A DNA stretch of 64,000 nt from Lachnospiraceae bacterium. GTDB lineage: Bacteria; Bacillota; Clostridia; Lachnospirales; Lachnospiraceae. The stretch is from contig CAJTCL010000020.1 of NCBI GenBank assembly GCA_910575005.1, forward strand, positions 1 to 64,000, given 5' to 3'. Shown here piece after piece: positions 15,630-24,033 of the stretch. The notes beneath the pieces were generated by a model. That model did no database searches. It was not told where the DNA came from and saw only the letters and a list, made by a program, of their open reading frames with translations. A program made the position numbers and the translations under genes. Each line of letters starts with the position of its first letter. Within the stretch, counting starts at the first letter, position 1.

Positions 15630-16190
15630 ATGCCCAAAAAGAAACGAATTGTGATTGCCCTTGGCGGAAACGCTCTGGGCAACACACTCCCAGAACAGAT
15701 GAAAGCTGTAAAGATTACAGCGAAAGCAATTGTAGATCTGATGGAAGAAGGCTGTGAAGCAGTAGTAGCACATAGAAATGGCCCCCGGGTAAGCATAGTA
15801 AACAACGCCATGATTGCCCTGACGCATGAAGATCCCAACCAGCCCAACACTCCTCTGTCCGTCTGTGTGGACATGAGCCAGGCTTATATCGGTTACGATT
15901 TGCAGAACGCCTTGCGGGAAGAGTTAATCAATCGCAGAATTGAAAATATTCCAGTAGCCACTATGATTACACAAGTACGTGTTGACCCAGACGATCCGGC
16001 ATTCCAATCTCCCTCCAAGCCGATCGGCAAGATTCCTGTCATTTGCCAGGGTAATCATCTAAAAGGTACCAGCGCTGTGATTAACAAAGATTTTGCCAGC
16101 TCCAAGCCGGAACACACCGCTTTAATCACTCTGTTGGAAAAATCACGAGATGCCATTCAGGGAAAAACCGGAACGACATTTACACTTTAA
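15630..16190 (+). pseudogene. arcC: Carbamate kinase with two in-frame internal deletions
   Basis: 186 residues against about 310 for the family. The N-terminus IVIALGGNALGNTLPEQ is typical. The second glycine-rich motif, normally HGNGPQVG, reads HRNGPRVS. PLSVCVDMSQAYIGYDLQNA and PVATMITQVRVDPDDPAF are normal, but after SPSKPIG the sequence jumps to IPVICQGNHLKGTSAVINKD, and after KDFAS it jumps again to SKPEHTALITLLEKSRDAI. Two segments totalling about 120 residues, including much of the ATP-binding half, are lost without breaking the frame. Carbamate kinase makes ATP from carbamoyl phosphate; this copy should be dead. Confidence 0.8.
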
Positions 16191-16223
16191 AAACAATTCA
16201 CACTCTTTGTCATTTATATAATA

Positions 16224-16253
16224 CTCCCCTGCCTTAACAACAAGGCAGGAGAG
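16224..16253. terminator. Bidirectional terminator
   Basis: CTCCCCTGCCTT and AAGGCAGGAGAG form a 12-bp stem with one mismatch, between the convergent carbamate kinase remnant and the beta-propeller gene. Confidence 0.75.
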
Positions 16254-16262
16254 CTTTCTATG

Positions 16263-18611
16263 TCATCGCTCTATCAACTTAAGCTCTCCCGTTTTACTTC
16301 CATCGGTCAAGCTATACTCCTCAATCAGTCCATTCTCTGACAATAAGAAGAAACGATCTTTGATATAAGTGCCGCGAATTGTCCAGCTATATCGGTTATT
16401 ATCGCTGCAGTCAATCTTCATAATTTCCTGAAACCCGCCATCCCGATAAGAAAACAACAGATACATGCGTTTATTATCCTCAGAATAACTCTCCGCAGAA
16501 AATCCAAATAAATTTTTCTTCGGATCAATCAACACTGCTTTATAATTGTAGAGTGCATCAGAATAATCGTATTCCGACAGATCCAATTTCGACTGCTCTT
16601 TGACATCTGTGGGATTGGAAATATCAAACATAGACAGTTTCATTCCCTTGGTCTGCCCAGTCTTTTCATCTGCCTCCATGCCAATTCCCAACAGAAGATT
16701 ATCCGCGTAAAAGTGCAGATACTCGGAAAAGCCACTGATCTTAAGTTCTCCCAAAATCTTCGGATCCTTGGGGTTGGACAAATCTACAGAAAACAGTGGG
16801 TCTGTCTCTCGGAAAGTCACAAAATACCCGCTGGCTCCCATAAACCTGGCAGAATAAATTCGTTCATCCTTGGCCAAATGCTCAATCTTACCAGCTACCT
16901 GTAAATTCTGATCTAACACATACAGACTATTGGTGGTTTCCAAAGAGGCAGAATCATATCCCAGTACCTCGCCGCTTAGATCATCAACGATCTTCTCAAC
17001 CTCCATAGATTCTACCGTTGTCACCAGGCGCAGGTGATCCTGATATTCATTCATAGACATATCATCCCTAAGTGTTCCTTTGACTGTTCCCTCGGCGTCC
17101 TTATGCATTCTTCCATCCTTATAGGAATAGCGATACAATTTGGTGCTGTCTGTGCTCTTTCCCTCCTTACCATACTCTGCATATTGTGTGTCTGCCACAT
17201 AGATATTTTTCTCGCTGACATAAAATTTATCTGCAGAAGTCACCAGGGCATGGGAATCCACAAACTCATTGGGCCGTTCCATATCTATAGAAGCCATTAC
17301 TAAGTAGGCTGTTTCATCGGTCTCTTGCGGCAGAAATATTTTGTCCTCCGCCATTGGTTCGCCGTCTAAGGTAGGAATATAAGCCTTGTAATCTTCCTTT
17401 GCGCTCGGCCTGTCAGCCTGACAAGAGGTAAAGAAATACAGATATCCATTGGAAATCCTGGAATCCATATAGCTGCCCTTTACCGTAAATGTATGATATT
17501 CTTGGGGATTGCTGCGGTCTGCGATATCATAAACATGAATCCTGCAATATGCATACCCAGAATATGCCATATCTGTAGTGGCTGTCTCTGTAGTGGCTGT
17601 CTCGCCATTGGTGAAAATATTTTCTGCCATCGCCTTTAGTATCTGGATAAACCCACCGCTGTCCGCTCCATCCATATACTCTGTTCTCTGAGGTACTGGT
17701 TCGTTCACTGCCGCACTTTCTGCCCATCCAGGTTCTAAAACCACCAGCTTATCCTCCCAGATATAAATATCTTGAATGACCTCAAAACTACCCACACATG
17801 CAGCCTCCTTCAGTCCATCTTTGGTATCAGCAATTCTCACCGCATATTTTGAATTGTTCTCTCGGTAGACAACTTGATAGAGGTATCTGCCGTCATTCTT
17901 AATAATGTCTGCCTCCTCCACAGATTCTTCTTGCTGATTGGTCTTCCCAAAATCTCCTGCTTCACCTTCCGCTTTTGTCATCTCCGCACTGGAATCTGCA
18001 CTCTGATCAACACTGTATGATTCTGTCCCCCCTGTGTCAGCCCCGGAAGCTGCTTCACCGGCTTCTGCTGCTGCTGCGTCATCTACAGCCATCTCCCTCT
18101 CTGCAAATTTAGCATTATTCTGAAAAAGCTCCTCCTGCTGTCTCCAAATTTTATCAAAAGACTGATAGATCTTGTCATAAGTAGTGCCTTCTGCACTTTC
18201 TTCTTTCTCGATTGCTGATTCTTCTGCTGCCTCATCTGCCGCACTTTCCATTGTATCATAAGTATCTGACGCCGAAGCACCATTCTTCTTTGTTCCAAGT
18301 TCCCAATCCATATTCCTCCCTGCTGCATACAATACCAATGCCAGACATACCGCTGCCGCCAAACTGCCGCACCACCAACGAAAATATTTTCCACGTTTTC
18401 TTGGCTCTTTTTGTTCTTGACTGAAATGCTGATCGCGTTTTCTCATAATCTCCTCTCCTTTCTCTCCCATCTGAGAAGTCTGTTGTCTTAGCCACTGCTC
18501 CATCTGCTCTGGCAAAAGACTTTTTGGTATCTGTTCTTCCCGCGCACTTTTATGCAAGTATTCTCTGATTTGTGCCTGCTCCCATTTATTTTCCATTTCG
18601 CTCTTTCGCAT
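16263..18611 (-). CDS. Membrane-anchored beta-propeller protein in an ECF sigma operon
   Basis: 782 residues from the ATG six bases after GGAGGT. An earlier GTG overlapping the sigma stop is also possible. The cytoplasmic N-terminus is charged. One membrane helix lies near residues 78-98 (WWCGSLAAAVCLALVLYAAG). A low-complexity acidic stretch with many Ala/Glu/Ser follows to about 230. The rest looks like the secreted beta-propeller family (PF09826): EESVEEADIIKNDGRYLYQV is its hallmark, and YFVTFRETDPLFSVDLSNPK is a later blade. With the sigma gene directly upstream it probably serves as anti-sigma factor or sensor; its ligand is unknown. Confidence 0.8.
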   Translation of the reverse strand: MRKSEMENKWEQAQIREYLHKSAREEQIPKSLLPEQMEQWLRQQTSQMGEKGEEIMRKRDQHFSQEQKEPRKRGKYFRWWCGSLAAAVCLALVLYAAGRNMDWELGTKKNGASASDTYDTMESAADEAAEESAIEKEESAEGTTYDKIYQSFDKIWRQQEELFQNNAKFAEREMAVDDAAAAEAGEAASGADTGGTESYSVDQSADSSAEMTKAEGEAGDFGKTNQQEESVEEADIIKNDGRYLYQVVYRENNSKYAVRIADTKDGLKEAACVGSFEVIQDIYIWEDKLVVLEPGWAESAAVNEPVPQRTEYMDGADSGGFIQILKAMAENIFTNGETATTETATTDMAYSGYAYCRIHVYDIADRSNPQEYHTFTVKGSYMDSRISNGYLYFFTSCQADRPSAKEDYKAYIPTLDGEPMAEDKIFLPQETDETAYLVMASIDMERPNEFVDSHALVTSADKFYVSEKNIYVADTQYAEYGKEGKSTDSTKLYRYSYKDGRMHKDAEGTVKGTLRDDMSMNEYQDHLRLVTTVESMEVEKIVDDLSGEVLGYDSASLETTNSLYVLDQNLQVAGKIEHLAKDERIYSARFMGASGYFVTFRETDPLFSVDLSNPKDPKILGELKISGFSEYLHFYADNLLLGIGMEADEKTGQTKGMKLSMFDISNPTDVKEQSKLDLSEYDYSDALYNYKAVLIDPKKNLFGFSAESYSEDNKRMYLLFSYRDGGFQEIMKIDCSDNNRYSWTIRGTYIKDRFFLLSENGLIEEYSLTDGSKTGELKLIER

Positions 18612-18613
18612 CT

Positions 18614-19090
18614 TCACACCTCCAACTTCTTTCTCATTTTTTGAAGTGCCCTCCGATACCTGGAACGGATGGTACTGTGATTTTTATTCAAAATGCCGGC
18701 GATCTCCTCACTGGTGTAACCGCCAAACACGGACAGAGCCACCACAATCCGCTCCTCCTCCTTCAATTCCCAGAACACCTGCTTAACCGCAGATGCCATA
18801 GCAAAATCTGTCTCCCCAGAGAGACTCTTCTCTTGAGACGGCGAAATATCTTCGATATCCTCCTCTTTGCGAAACCAATCCTTCATCCTGCGCCTGCACC
18901 GATTGACCAAAATCCGCATAATCCAGGGAGAAAATTTTTCTTTGTCCCTGAGTTGATAAAATTTCTCATAGGCAATCAGCACAGCATCCTGTACAGCATC
19001 CTCCGCCTCTTGCTGATTTCTCATATAATAGAAAGCGGTTCGGTACATCTGTGGATAGACCTTCTCATAATACCGCATAAATTCTTCCAT
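18614..19090 (-). CDS. ECF-subfamily RNA polymerase sigma factor
   Basis: 158 residues from the ATG behind AAGGGAGGAAGAGC. Region 2: YRTAFYYMRNQQEAEDAVQD and ILVNRCRRRMKDWFRK. Region 4: LKEEERIVVALSVFGGYTSEE with NHSTIRSRYRRALQKMRKKL. The stop codon lies inside the ribosome site of the beta-propeller gene, so the two are translationally coupled. It probably drives its own operon in response to an envelope signal sensed by that protein. Confidence 0.87.
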   Translation of the reverse strand: MEEFMRYYEKVYPQMYRTAFYYMRNQQEAEDAVQDAVLIAYEKFYQLRDKEKFSPWIMRILVNRCRRRMKDWFRKEEDIEDISPSQEKSLSGETDFAMASAVKQVFWELKEEERIVVALSVFGGYTSEEIAGILNKNHSTIRSRYRRALQKMRKKLEV

Positions 19091-19354
19091 ATGCTCTTCC
19101 TCCCTTGAAATGCATTTCATCTTTTTAGAGTCTCAATTCATTCAAAATGTTGCAAATAAAAAACAGGAAAATTTCATCCAAAGGTTTTCTCTCTCCTTTA
19201 AAGATCAAATCTTCCTGTCATTTGACCAAAAATGATATACTTTTTCCCCTGTATAGCCAACGATATTATACGCTATCTGCTGTCAAATTTCCACTTTATT
19301 TTTAACAAAATTTCCTACTCATGACGGTTTCATCAGCGCTGTCATTCCTTTCAG
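19091..19354. other. Intergenic region upstream of the sigma operon
   Basis: No gene was seen. On the minus strand TTGACA near 19289 and TATAAT near 19273 occur too close together (10 bases) to form a normal promoter. No repeat was recognised. Confidence 0.3.
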
Positions 19355-19386
19355 AAAAAAGAACTGCCGCAAACATGCAGCAGTTC
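19355..19386 (-). terminator. Terminator of the isomerase/xylulokinase operon
   Basis: On the minus strand GGAACTGCTGC and GCGGCAGTTC pair around ATGTTT and are followed by TTTTTT, 17 bases after the isomerase stop. Confidence 0.85.
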
Positions 19387-19402
19387 CTTCTATTACTCTT
19401 TT

Positions 19403-20884
19403 CTATGCAAATGGATTTTCGGTCGGGTACATCATGCCTTTAGGCTGATTGAAATCAATCTCCTCCACTGGAACACCAATATACTTAAATACCTCATACA
19501 AGGTTTTTCCAAAATGTCCAAAGGCAACCGCCCCATGATGCGGATAATTTTTCTCAATCAGCACATGACGGTAAAATCTGCCCATCTGCGGAATAGCAAA
19601 CACACCAATTGCCCCAAAGGAACGGGTGGCAACTGGAAGCACCTCGCCCTGTGCAATATAAGCGCGAATCTTTGCATCCGAAGTACTCTGCAGCCGGTAG
19701 AATGTGATATCACCAGGTACAATATCACCCTCCAAGGTTCCCTGTGTCACCTCTTCTGGCAGACTTCTTGCCATAATAAGCTGATACTTCATTTCGCAGA
19801 AGGATAACTTACTGGAAGCTGTATTGCCGCAGTGGAATCCCATAAAGGTATCTTTTAAGGTATATTCATGTTTTCCTTTGATCTCACTGTCATACATATC
19901 CGCAGGCACAGAGTTATTGATATCTAAGAGCGTCACTGCGTCCTGGCTGATGACAGTACCGATAAATTCACTCAATGCGCCGTAAATATCCACCTCACAG
20001 GACACAGGAATCCCTTTTTGTGTCAGACGGCTGTTGACATAACAGGGAACAAACCCAAATTGTGTCTGGAATGCAGGCCAGCATTTTCCAGCAATGGCCA
20101 CAAAGTCTCTGCTTCCTTTATGTCCCTCCACCCAATCTGTGAGTGTGATCTCATATTGTGCCAGCTTGGAAAGAATTTCTGGTTTCTTATTTCCAGCTCC
20201 CAGCTCTTGTTCCATTTCTGCCACAATTCCAGGAATCCGCTCGTCGCCTGCATGGTTGTTAAAGGATTCAAACAAATCCAACTCTGAGTTTTCCTCAATT
20301 TCCACGCCCAGATTATAGAGCTGTTTAATCGGAGCATTGCAGGCCAGAAAATCTTGTGGTCTTGGTCCAAAAGAAATAATTTTCAGATTGCGAAGCCCGA
20401 TAATGGCTCTGGCAATCGGCCCAAACTCATGAATCATATCCGCACATTCTTCTGCTGTTCCCACTGGATATTCTGGAATATAAGCTTTGAGATTGCGCAG
20501 TTTAAGGTTATAGCTGGCATTTAACACTCCACAGTAAGCATCTCCTCTGCCCTGAACCAGATTATCTCCAGTCTCCTCTGCCGCTGCAACCACCATTGCC
20601 GGCCCCTCAAATTCCTTAATCAGCAGTGTCTCAGAAGATTCCGGCCCAAAATTTCCAAGATATACTACCAAAGCATTGCAGCCTGCTTCTCGGATATCTG
20701 CAAGTGCTGCCCGCATATGTATCTCATTTTCTACACAGACCGGACATTCATAGATCTCTCCATATTTGTTCTGATATGCCTTAACTAAGGCTTTTCTTCT
20801 GTTTTCGGAAAGGGTCATTGGGAAACAGTCTCTGCTGACTGCAACAATTGCAATTTTTTCTTTTGGCATATTATTCATAATCAT
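19403..20884 (-). CDS. L-fucose/L-arabinose isomerase family protein
   Basis: 493 residues. The fold family is indicated by the N-terminal IAIVAVSRDCFPMTLSENRR, EVDIYGALSEFIG and the C-terminal HHGAVAFGHFGKTLYEVFKY. Metal ligands probably include the glutamate of CEVDIYG, an aspartate near TLLDINN and the late HH pair. Enzymes of this group isomerise aldoses to ketoses with manganese. Because xylulokinase lies 129 bases upstream in the same direction, a pentose (L-arabinose or D-xylose) is a likelier substrate than fucose, but the sequence cannot settle it. Shorter than E. coli FucI (about 590 residues). A classical XylA is not in the window. Confidence 0.75.
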   Translation of the reverse strand: MIMNNMPKEKIAIVAVSRDCFPMTLSENRRKALVKAYQNKYGEIYECPVCVENEIHMRAALADIREAGCNALVVYLGNFGPESSETLLIKEFEGPAMVVAAAEETGDNLVQGRGDAYCGVLNASYNLKLRNLKAYIPEYPVGTAEECADMIHEFGPIARAIIGLRNLKIISFGPRPQDFLACNAPIKQLYNLGVEIEENSELDLFESFNNHAGDERIPGIVAEMEQELGAGNKKPEILSKLAQYEITLTDWVEGHKGSRDFVAIAGKCWPAFQTQFGFVPCYVNSRLTQKGIPVSCEVDIYGALSEFIGTVISQDAVTLLDINNSVPADMYDSEIKGKHEYTLKDTFMGFHCGNTASSKLSFCEMKYQLIMARSLPEEVTQGTLEGDIVPGDITFYRLQSTSDAKIRAYIAQGEVLPVATRSFGAIGVFAIPQMGRFYRHVLIEKNYPHHGAVAFGHFGKTLYEVFKYIGVPVEEIDFNQPKGMMYPTENPFA

Positions 20885-21013
20885 TTTCCTCTCTTTTCTT
20901 TATGCTCTGGACAATTGTGGAACTAATAACTTATTTTAATTTCATCTAAAATTCATAATATGGTTACATTTTACAATTGCTTATTTCTACTATTTCATTC
21001 ATGTATTATTTTG

Positions 21014-22483
21014 TTACTGCAGTTTTTCAAAGATCTCCCTGCAAGCTGGATAAATCTGTTTAAACTGCTGATAACGTTTCTCATATAAATCTGCCAGGGC
21101 AGGATCCGGCTCAATGGTTTCCTTGACCTTCACAATTGCCTCTGCTGCTTCTGCCACTGAAGCATATTCCTTGCAGGCCACCGCCGCAAGAATAGCCCCG
21201 CCTAGACCTGGCCCTTCCTCATTTTCCAACACATCCACCTTGATATTCAAAACATTGGCCACAATTTTTCTCCACAGAGGACTCTTAGCTCCGCCTCCAC
21301 AGATCTTAGTCCTTGTAATCTCAATACCTAATGCTCTGGCCACTTCCAGGGAATCTCTGAGCGCAAATGCCACTCCTTCCAAGACTGCCTGTGTCATATC
21401 TGCTCTTTTGGTGTCCATCGTCAGTCCAATAAAAGTTCCTCTTGCGTTGGGATCGTTGTGTGGAGAGCGTTCTCCCATCAGATAGGGCAGAAAATATACA
21501 TGATTTTTTCCCAGCTTACTAATTTGCTCCTGCTCTTTTGCATATTCCTGTGTCCCAATAATTTCATCCATCCACCATTTGTTACAGGAAGCTGCACTCA
21601 GCATACAGCCCATCAGATGATAGCTGCCGTCTGCATGGTCAAACGAATGAAGCGCATTGTGCTGATCTACCCCAAATTTATCTGAAGAAATAAATACAGT
21701 GCCGCTGGTGCCCAACGAAATGTTACAGGAACCATCCCCCACGGTTCCAGTCCCCACTGCAGCCGCCGCATTATCTCCGGCGCCTGCTGCTATTATTACT
21801 TTCTCAGAAATACCAAGCTCTAAGGCAAGTTCTGGCTTTACGGTGCCCACAGCCTCATAACTCTCATATACCTTGGGCAGCCATTGCTTTTGAATGCCGC
21901 AAATCTCACACATTTCCTGTGACCAACAGCGATTCTTTACATCAAAAAATAAAGTGCCAGAAGCATCTGAGACATCTGTACAATGTACCCCACAAAGCCG
22001 ATAGGCCAGATAATCTTTGGGCAGCATCAGCTTGTGAATCTTTGCATACAGATCTGGTTCATTCTTTTTCATCCATAACACTTTGGGCGCTGTAAAACCA
22101 GCAAAAGAAATATTGGCTGTATATTTTGATAGTACCTCTTTGCCAATCTTTTGATTTAAATACTCTGATTCCTCCGCCGTACGCCCGTCATTCCAAAGAA
22201 TTGCCGGCCGAATCACCTGATCATTCTGATCTAATACTACCAGCCCATGCATTTGTCCCCCAAAGCTGATACCAGCAATTTGACTTTTGTCACTTTCCAG
22301 CAGCAATTCCTTGATGCCTGTTATCGTCTCCCAATACCAGTCCTCTGGATTCTGTTCAGACCAGCCTGGTTTTGGAAAACTAATCGGATATTCTCTGTTT
22401 ACAATCTTTAAAATCTTGCCGTCTGCCTGCATCAACAAAAGTTTTGCCGCAGAAGTTCCCAGATCAATTCCAATATAGTTCAT
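21014..22483 (-). CDS. xylB: Xylulokinase (FGGY family)
   Basis: 489 residues, family size. The N-terminal phosphate motif is YIGIDLGTSAAKLLLMQADG. SFGGQMHGLVVLD with the MHG substrate loop is typical of xylulokinase, as is the aspartate in AAGAGDNAAAAVGTG. ICGGGAKSPLWRKIVANVL is the FGGY signature 2 region. It phosphorylates D-xylulose to xylulose 5-phosphate for the pentose phosphate pathway. The start follows GGAGGAGGTT. The promoter and a palindromic operator lie immediately upstream, so sugar-dependent repression is likely. First gene of the pair with the isomerase. Confidence 0.9.
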   Translation of the reverse strand: MNYIGIDLGTSAAKLLLMQADGKILKIVNREYPISFPKPGWSEQNPEDWYWETITGIKELLLESDKSQIAGISFGGQMHGLVVLDQNDQVIRPAILWNDGRTAEESEYLNQKIGKEVLSKYTANISFAGFTAPKVLWMKKNEPDLYAKIHKLMLPKDYLAYRLCGVHCTDVSDASGTLFFDVKNRCWSQEMCEICGIQKQWLPKVYESYEAVGTVKPELALELGISEKVIIAAGAGDNAAAAVGTGTVGDGSCNISLGTSGTVFISSDKFGVDQHNALHSFDHADGSYHLMGCMLSAASCNKWWMDEIIGTQEYAKEQEQISKLGKNHVYFLPYLMGERSPHNDPNARGTFIGLTMDTKRADMTQAVLEGVAFALRDSLEVARALGIEITRTKICGGGAKSPLWRKIVANVLNIKVDVLENEEGPGLGGAILAAVACKEYASVAEAAEAIVKVKETIEPDPALADLYEKRYQQFKQIYPACREIFEKLQ

Positions 22484-22499
22484 AACCTCCTCCTTTTAT

Positions 22500-22511
22500 G
22501 TGCACGTGCAC
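22500..22511. promoter_or_regulatory. Palindromic operator candidate upstream of xylB
   Basis: GTGCACGTGCAC is a perfect 12-base palindrome lying between the -10 box and the ribosome site of xylB, 16 bases before the start codon. LacI-type repressors bind such GC-centred palindromes at this position; the regulator at 24034 is the nearest candidate. Confidence 0.6.
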
Positions 22512-22521
22512 GCTTTTTATT

Positions 22522-22550
22522 ATCATAACGTGAATCTGTTATTTTTTCAA
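22522..22550 (-). promoter_or_regulatory. xylB: Promoter of xylB
   Basis: On the minus strand TTGAAA (22550-22545), a 17-base spacer and TATGAT (22527-22522), followed ten bases on by the palindromic operator. Confidence 0.65.
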
Positions 22551-22583
22551 CTAATTTTTTCATTTTTTATCAAATATTTTTTC

Positions 22584-22637
22584 TTTACAAATAATGGTTT
22601 CTATGTTATATTATACAAATCACAATTCTTGTGATTT
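22584..22637 (+). promoter_or_regulatory. Promoter and inverted repeat upstream of the Ig-like protein gene
   Basis: TTTACA (22584-22589), a 17-base spacer and TATATT (22607-22612) form a plausible promoter. It is followed at the expected start of transcription by AAATCACAA-TTC-TTGTGATTT (22617-22637), a perfect nine-base inverted repeat that may be an operator or a 5' hairpin. The leader to the start codon is about 85 bases and also carries the palindrome AGGTTTTAAAACCT at 22653-22666. Confidence 0.5.
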
Positions 22638-23760
22638 CTGATTTCGGGCAATAGGTTTTAAAACCTTGTCTAGCGGGATTCTTACCATCTTGAATGGAGG
22701 AATTCTATGTTCAAAAAAAATCAAATGGTTCACACAACAATTGTCGTATTCAGTATGGTATTGACATTATTTCTTTTTATGTTCCAGCCACTGAAGACAT
22801 ATGCGGCGCCCAAACTGGAATTTGTAATTTTAAATGCTTATTCCAAGACTATGAAAATCGGAGATGAATCTTATCTTGCAGCCATCACCTCCACAGGAAA
22901 AAAGCCAACCTTCAAATCAAGCGACAGCAAAGTGGCGTCTGTAAATACTTATGGAAAAATCACCGCCAAAAAAGCTGGCACAGCTAAAATTACAGCTAAA
23001 ATCAGAAATGCAGAGGCAAGCTGTACTGTTTATGTAGAAAAAACAACAATTACATTGAGCAACAAACATATCTCACTGGAAAATGGCTACAGTGCCAAAT
23101 TAACAGTCTCTTCTTCGACAGGACATCCTGTCACTTTCCGTTCCAACAAAAAGAGCGTGGCAACAGTGGATGAGTATGGCAATATAACAGCAAAAAAACC
23201 TGGGACAGCAACGATCACCGCAACCGTGGATAAGATCAGTGAAAGCTGCACTGTCACAGTACGCAAACCGACCATTAGTCTGAGCAAAAGCTCTGTCTCT
23301 CTCTATCGTTTAAGAAAGGTTCGTCTCGCTGTCAAATCTACCTCTAGAAGCATTCCCAAATGGAAAAGCAATAAAAAAAGTGTGGCCACAGTAGACAGCA
23401 ACGGCACTGTCACGGCTATAAAAAATGGAACAGCAACAATCACTGTCACCGTGGATGGCGTCAGTAAAAGTTGTATCGTAACAGTTAAAAAACCCACTGT
23501 TACATTTGAAAAAGAAGAACTTACCATGAAAAAGGGCGAGAGAAAAACAGTGAAAGTAACTGTTTCCTCAGGAAACAAACCTGTCTTCTCTAGCTCCAAC
23601 ACCTGTATCGCCACAGTAGATGAAAACGGGCAAATATCTGCCCATGATGCCGGAAAAGCTTATATCTATGCCAGCGAAGATGGTGTGAAAAGCCGTATGC
23701 GCATTATTGTAAAGTAAATTACTGACAAGTTAATTATGGTAAGAATCCCGAGAAATCAGA
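22637..23760. repeat. Inverted repeat pair enclosing the Ig-like protein gene
   Basis: CGGGATTCTTACCAT lies at 22674-22688 and its exact reverse complement at 23736-23750. The nine bases TCTGATTTC (22637-22645) also recur inverted at 23752-23760. In the downstream copy the two blocks are one base apart. In the upstream copy they are separated by 28 bases holding a 14-base palindrome. The pair encloses the whole gene but not its promoter. Confidence 0.6.
22707..23717 (+). CDS. Secreted protein of tandem bacterial Ig-like (BIG2) domains
   Basis: 336 residues. Signal peptide at residues 1-33 (MVLTLFLFMFQPLKTYAA). Four BIG2 domains of about 78 residues follow, each with a phrase like SKVASVNTYGKITAKKAGTA or KSVATVDSNGTVTAIKNGTA, and ending in VTVKKPT-type linkers. 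There is no catalytic domain, no LPxTG and no transmembrane tail, so the protein is released or held non-covalently. BIG2 domains act as adhesive or spacer modules. The gene is monocistronic, with its own promoter and inverted repeats around it. Confidence 0.85.
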   Translation: MFKKNQMVHTTIVVFSMVLTLFLFMFQPLKTYAAPKLEFVILNAYSKTMKIGDESYLAAITSTGKKPTFKSSDSKVASVNTYGKITAKKAGTAKITAKIRNAEASCTVYVEKTTITLSNKHISLENGYSAKLTVSSSTGHPVTFRSNKKSVATVDEYGNITAKKPGTATITATVDKISESCTVTVRKPTISLSKSSVSLYRLRKVRLAVKSTSRSIPKWKSNKKSVATVDSNGTVTAIKNGTATITVTVDGVSKSCIVTVKKPTVTFEKEELTMKKGERKTVKVTVSSGNKPVFSSSNTCIATVDENGQISAHDAGKAYIYASEDGVKSRMRIIVK

Positions 23761-23840
23761 AGATCTAAGATTTGACTTATATTAAGCTCTAAACTATAAT
23801 AATCCATAGCAAAAGTTTTTTAAAACATTAGAAATTTGAT

Positions 23841-23943
23841 ATTTTTACATTTTTCTATATTACTAATCATTAAAATATGTATGTGTTATGAAAATTTAGT
23901 TCCAAATTTTTACATTTCTCTATATTACTGATCATTAAAATAT
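23841..23943. repeat. Two 38-bp direct repeats upstream of the LacI-type regulator
   Basis: The copies at 23841-23878 and 23906-23943 share 36 of 38 bases, starting ATTTTTACATTT and ending ATCATTAAAATAT, at 65-base spacing. They lie 90-190 bases ahead of the regulator gene in AT-rich DNA without genes. They may be duplicated regulator sites or a plain duplication. Confidence 0.65.
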
Positions 23944-24033
23944 CAAAAGCTCACATTTTGGTACATAATAATTACAAAAAGAACAAATTATCATAAAGCT
24001 AACACTGTTTTGCGCAAAATTGGAGGTATATAC

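Noticed and set aside
22638-22706. Riboswitch in the leader of the Ig-like gene
   Set aside because: The leader contains two palindromes but no motif of a known riboswitch class, and the encoded protein is not metabolic; the inverted-repeat explanation fits better.
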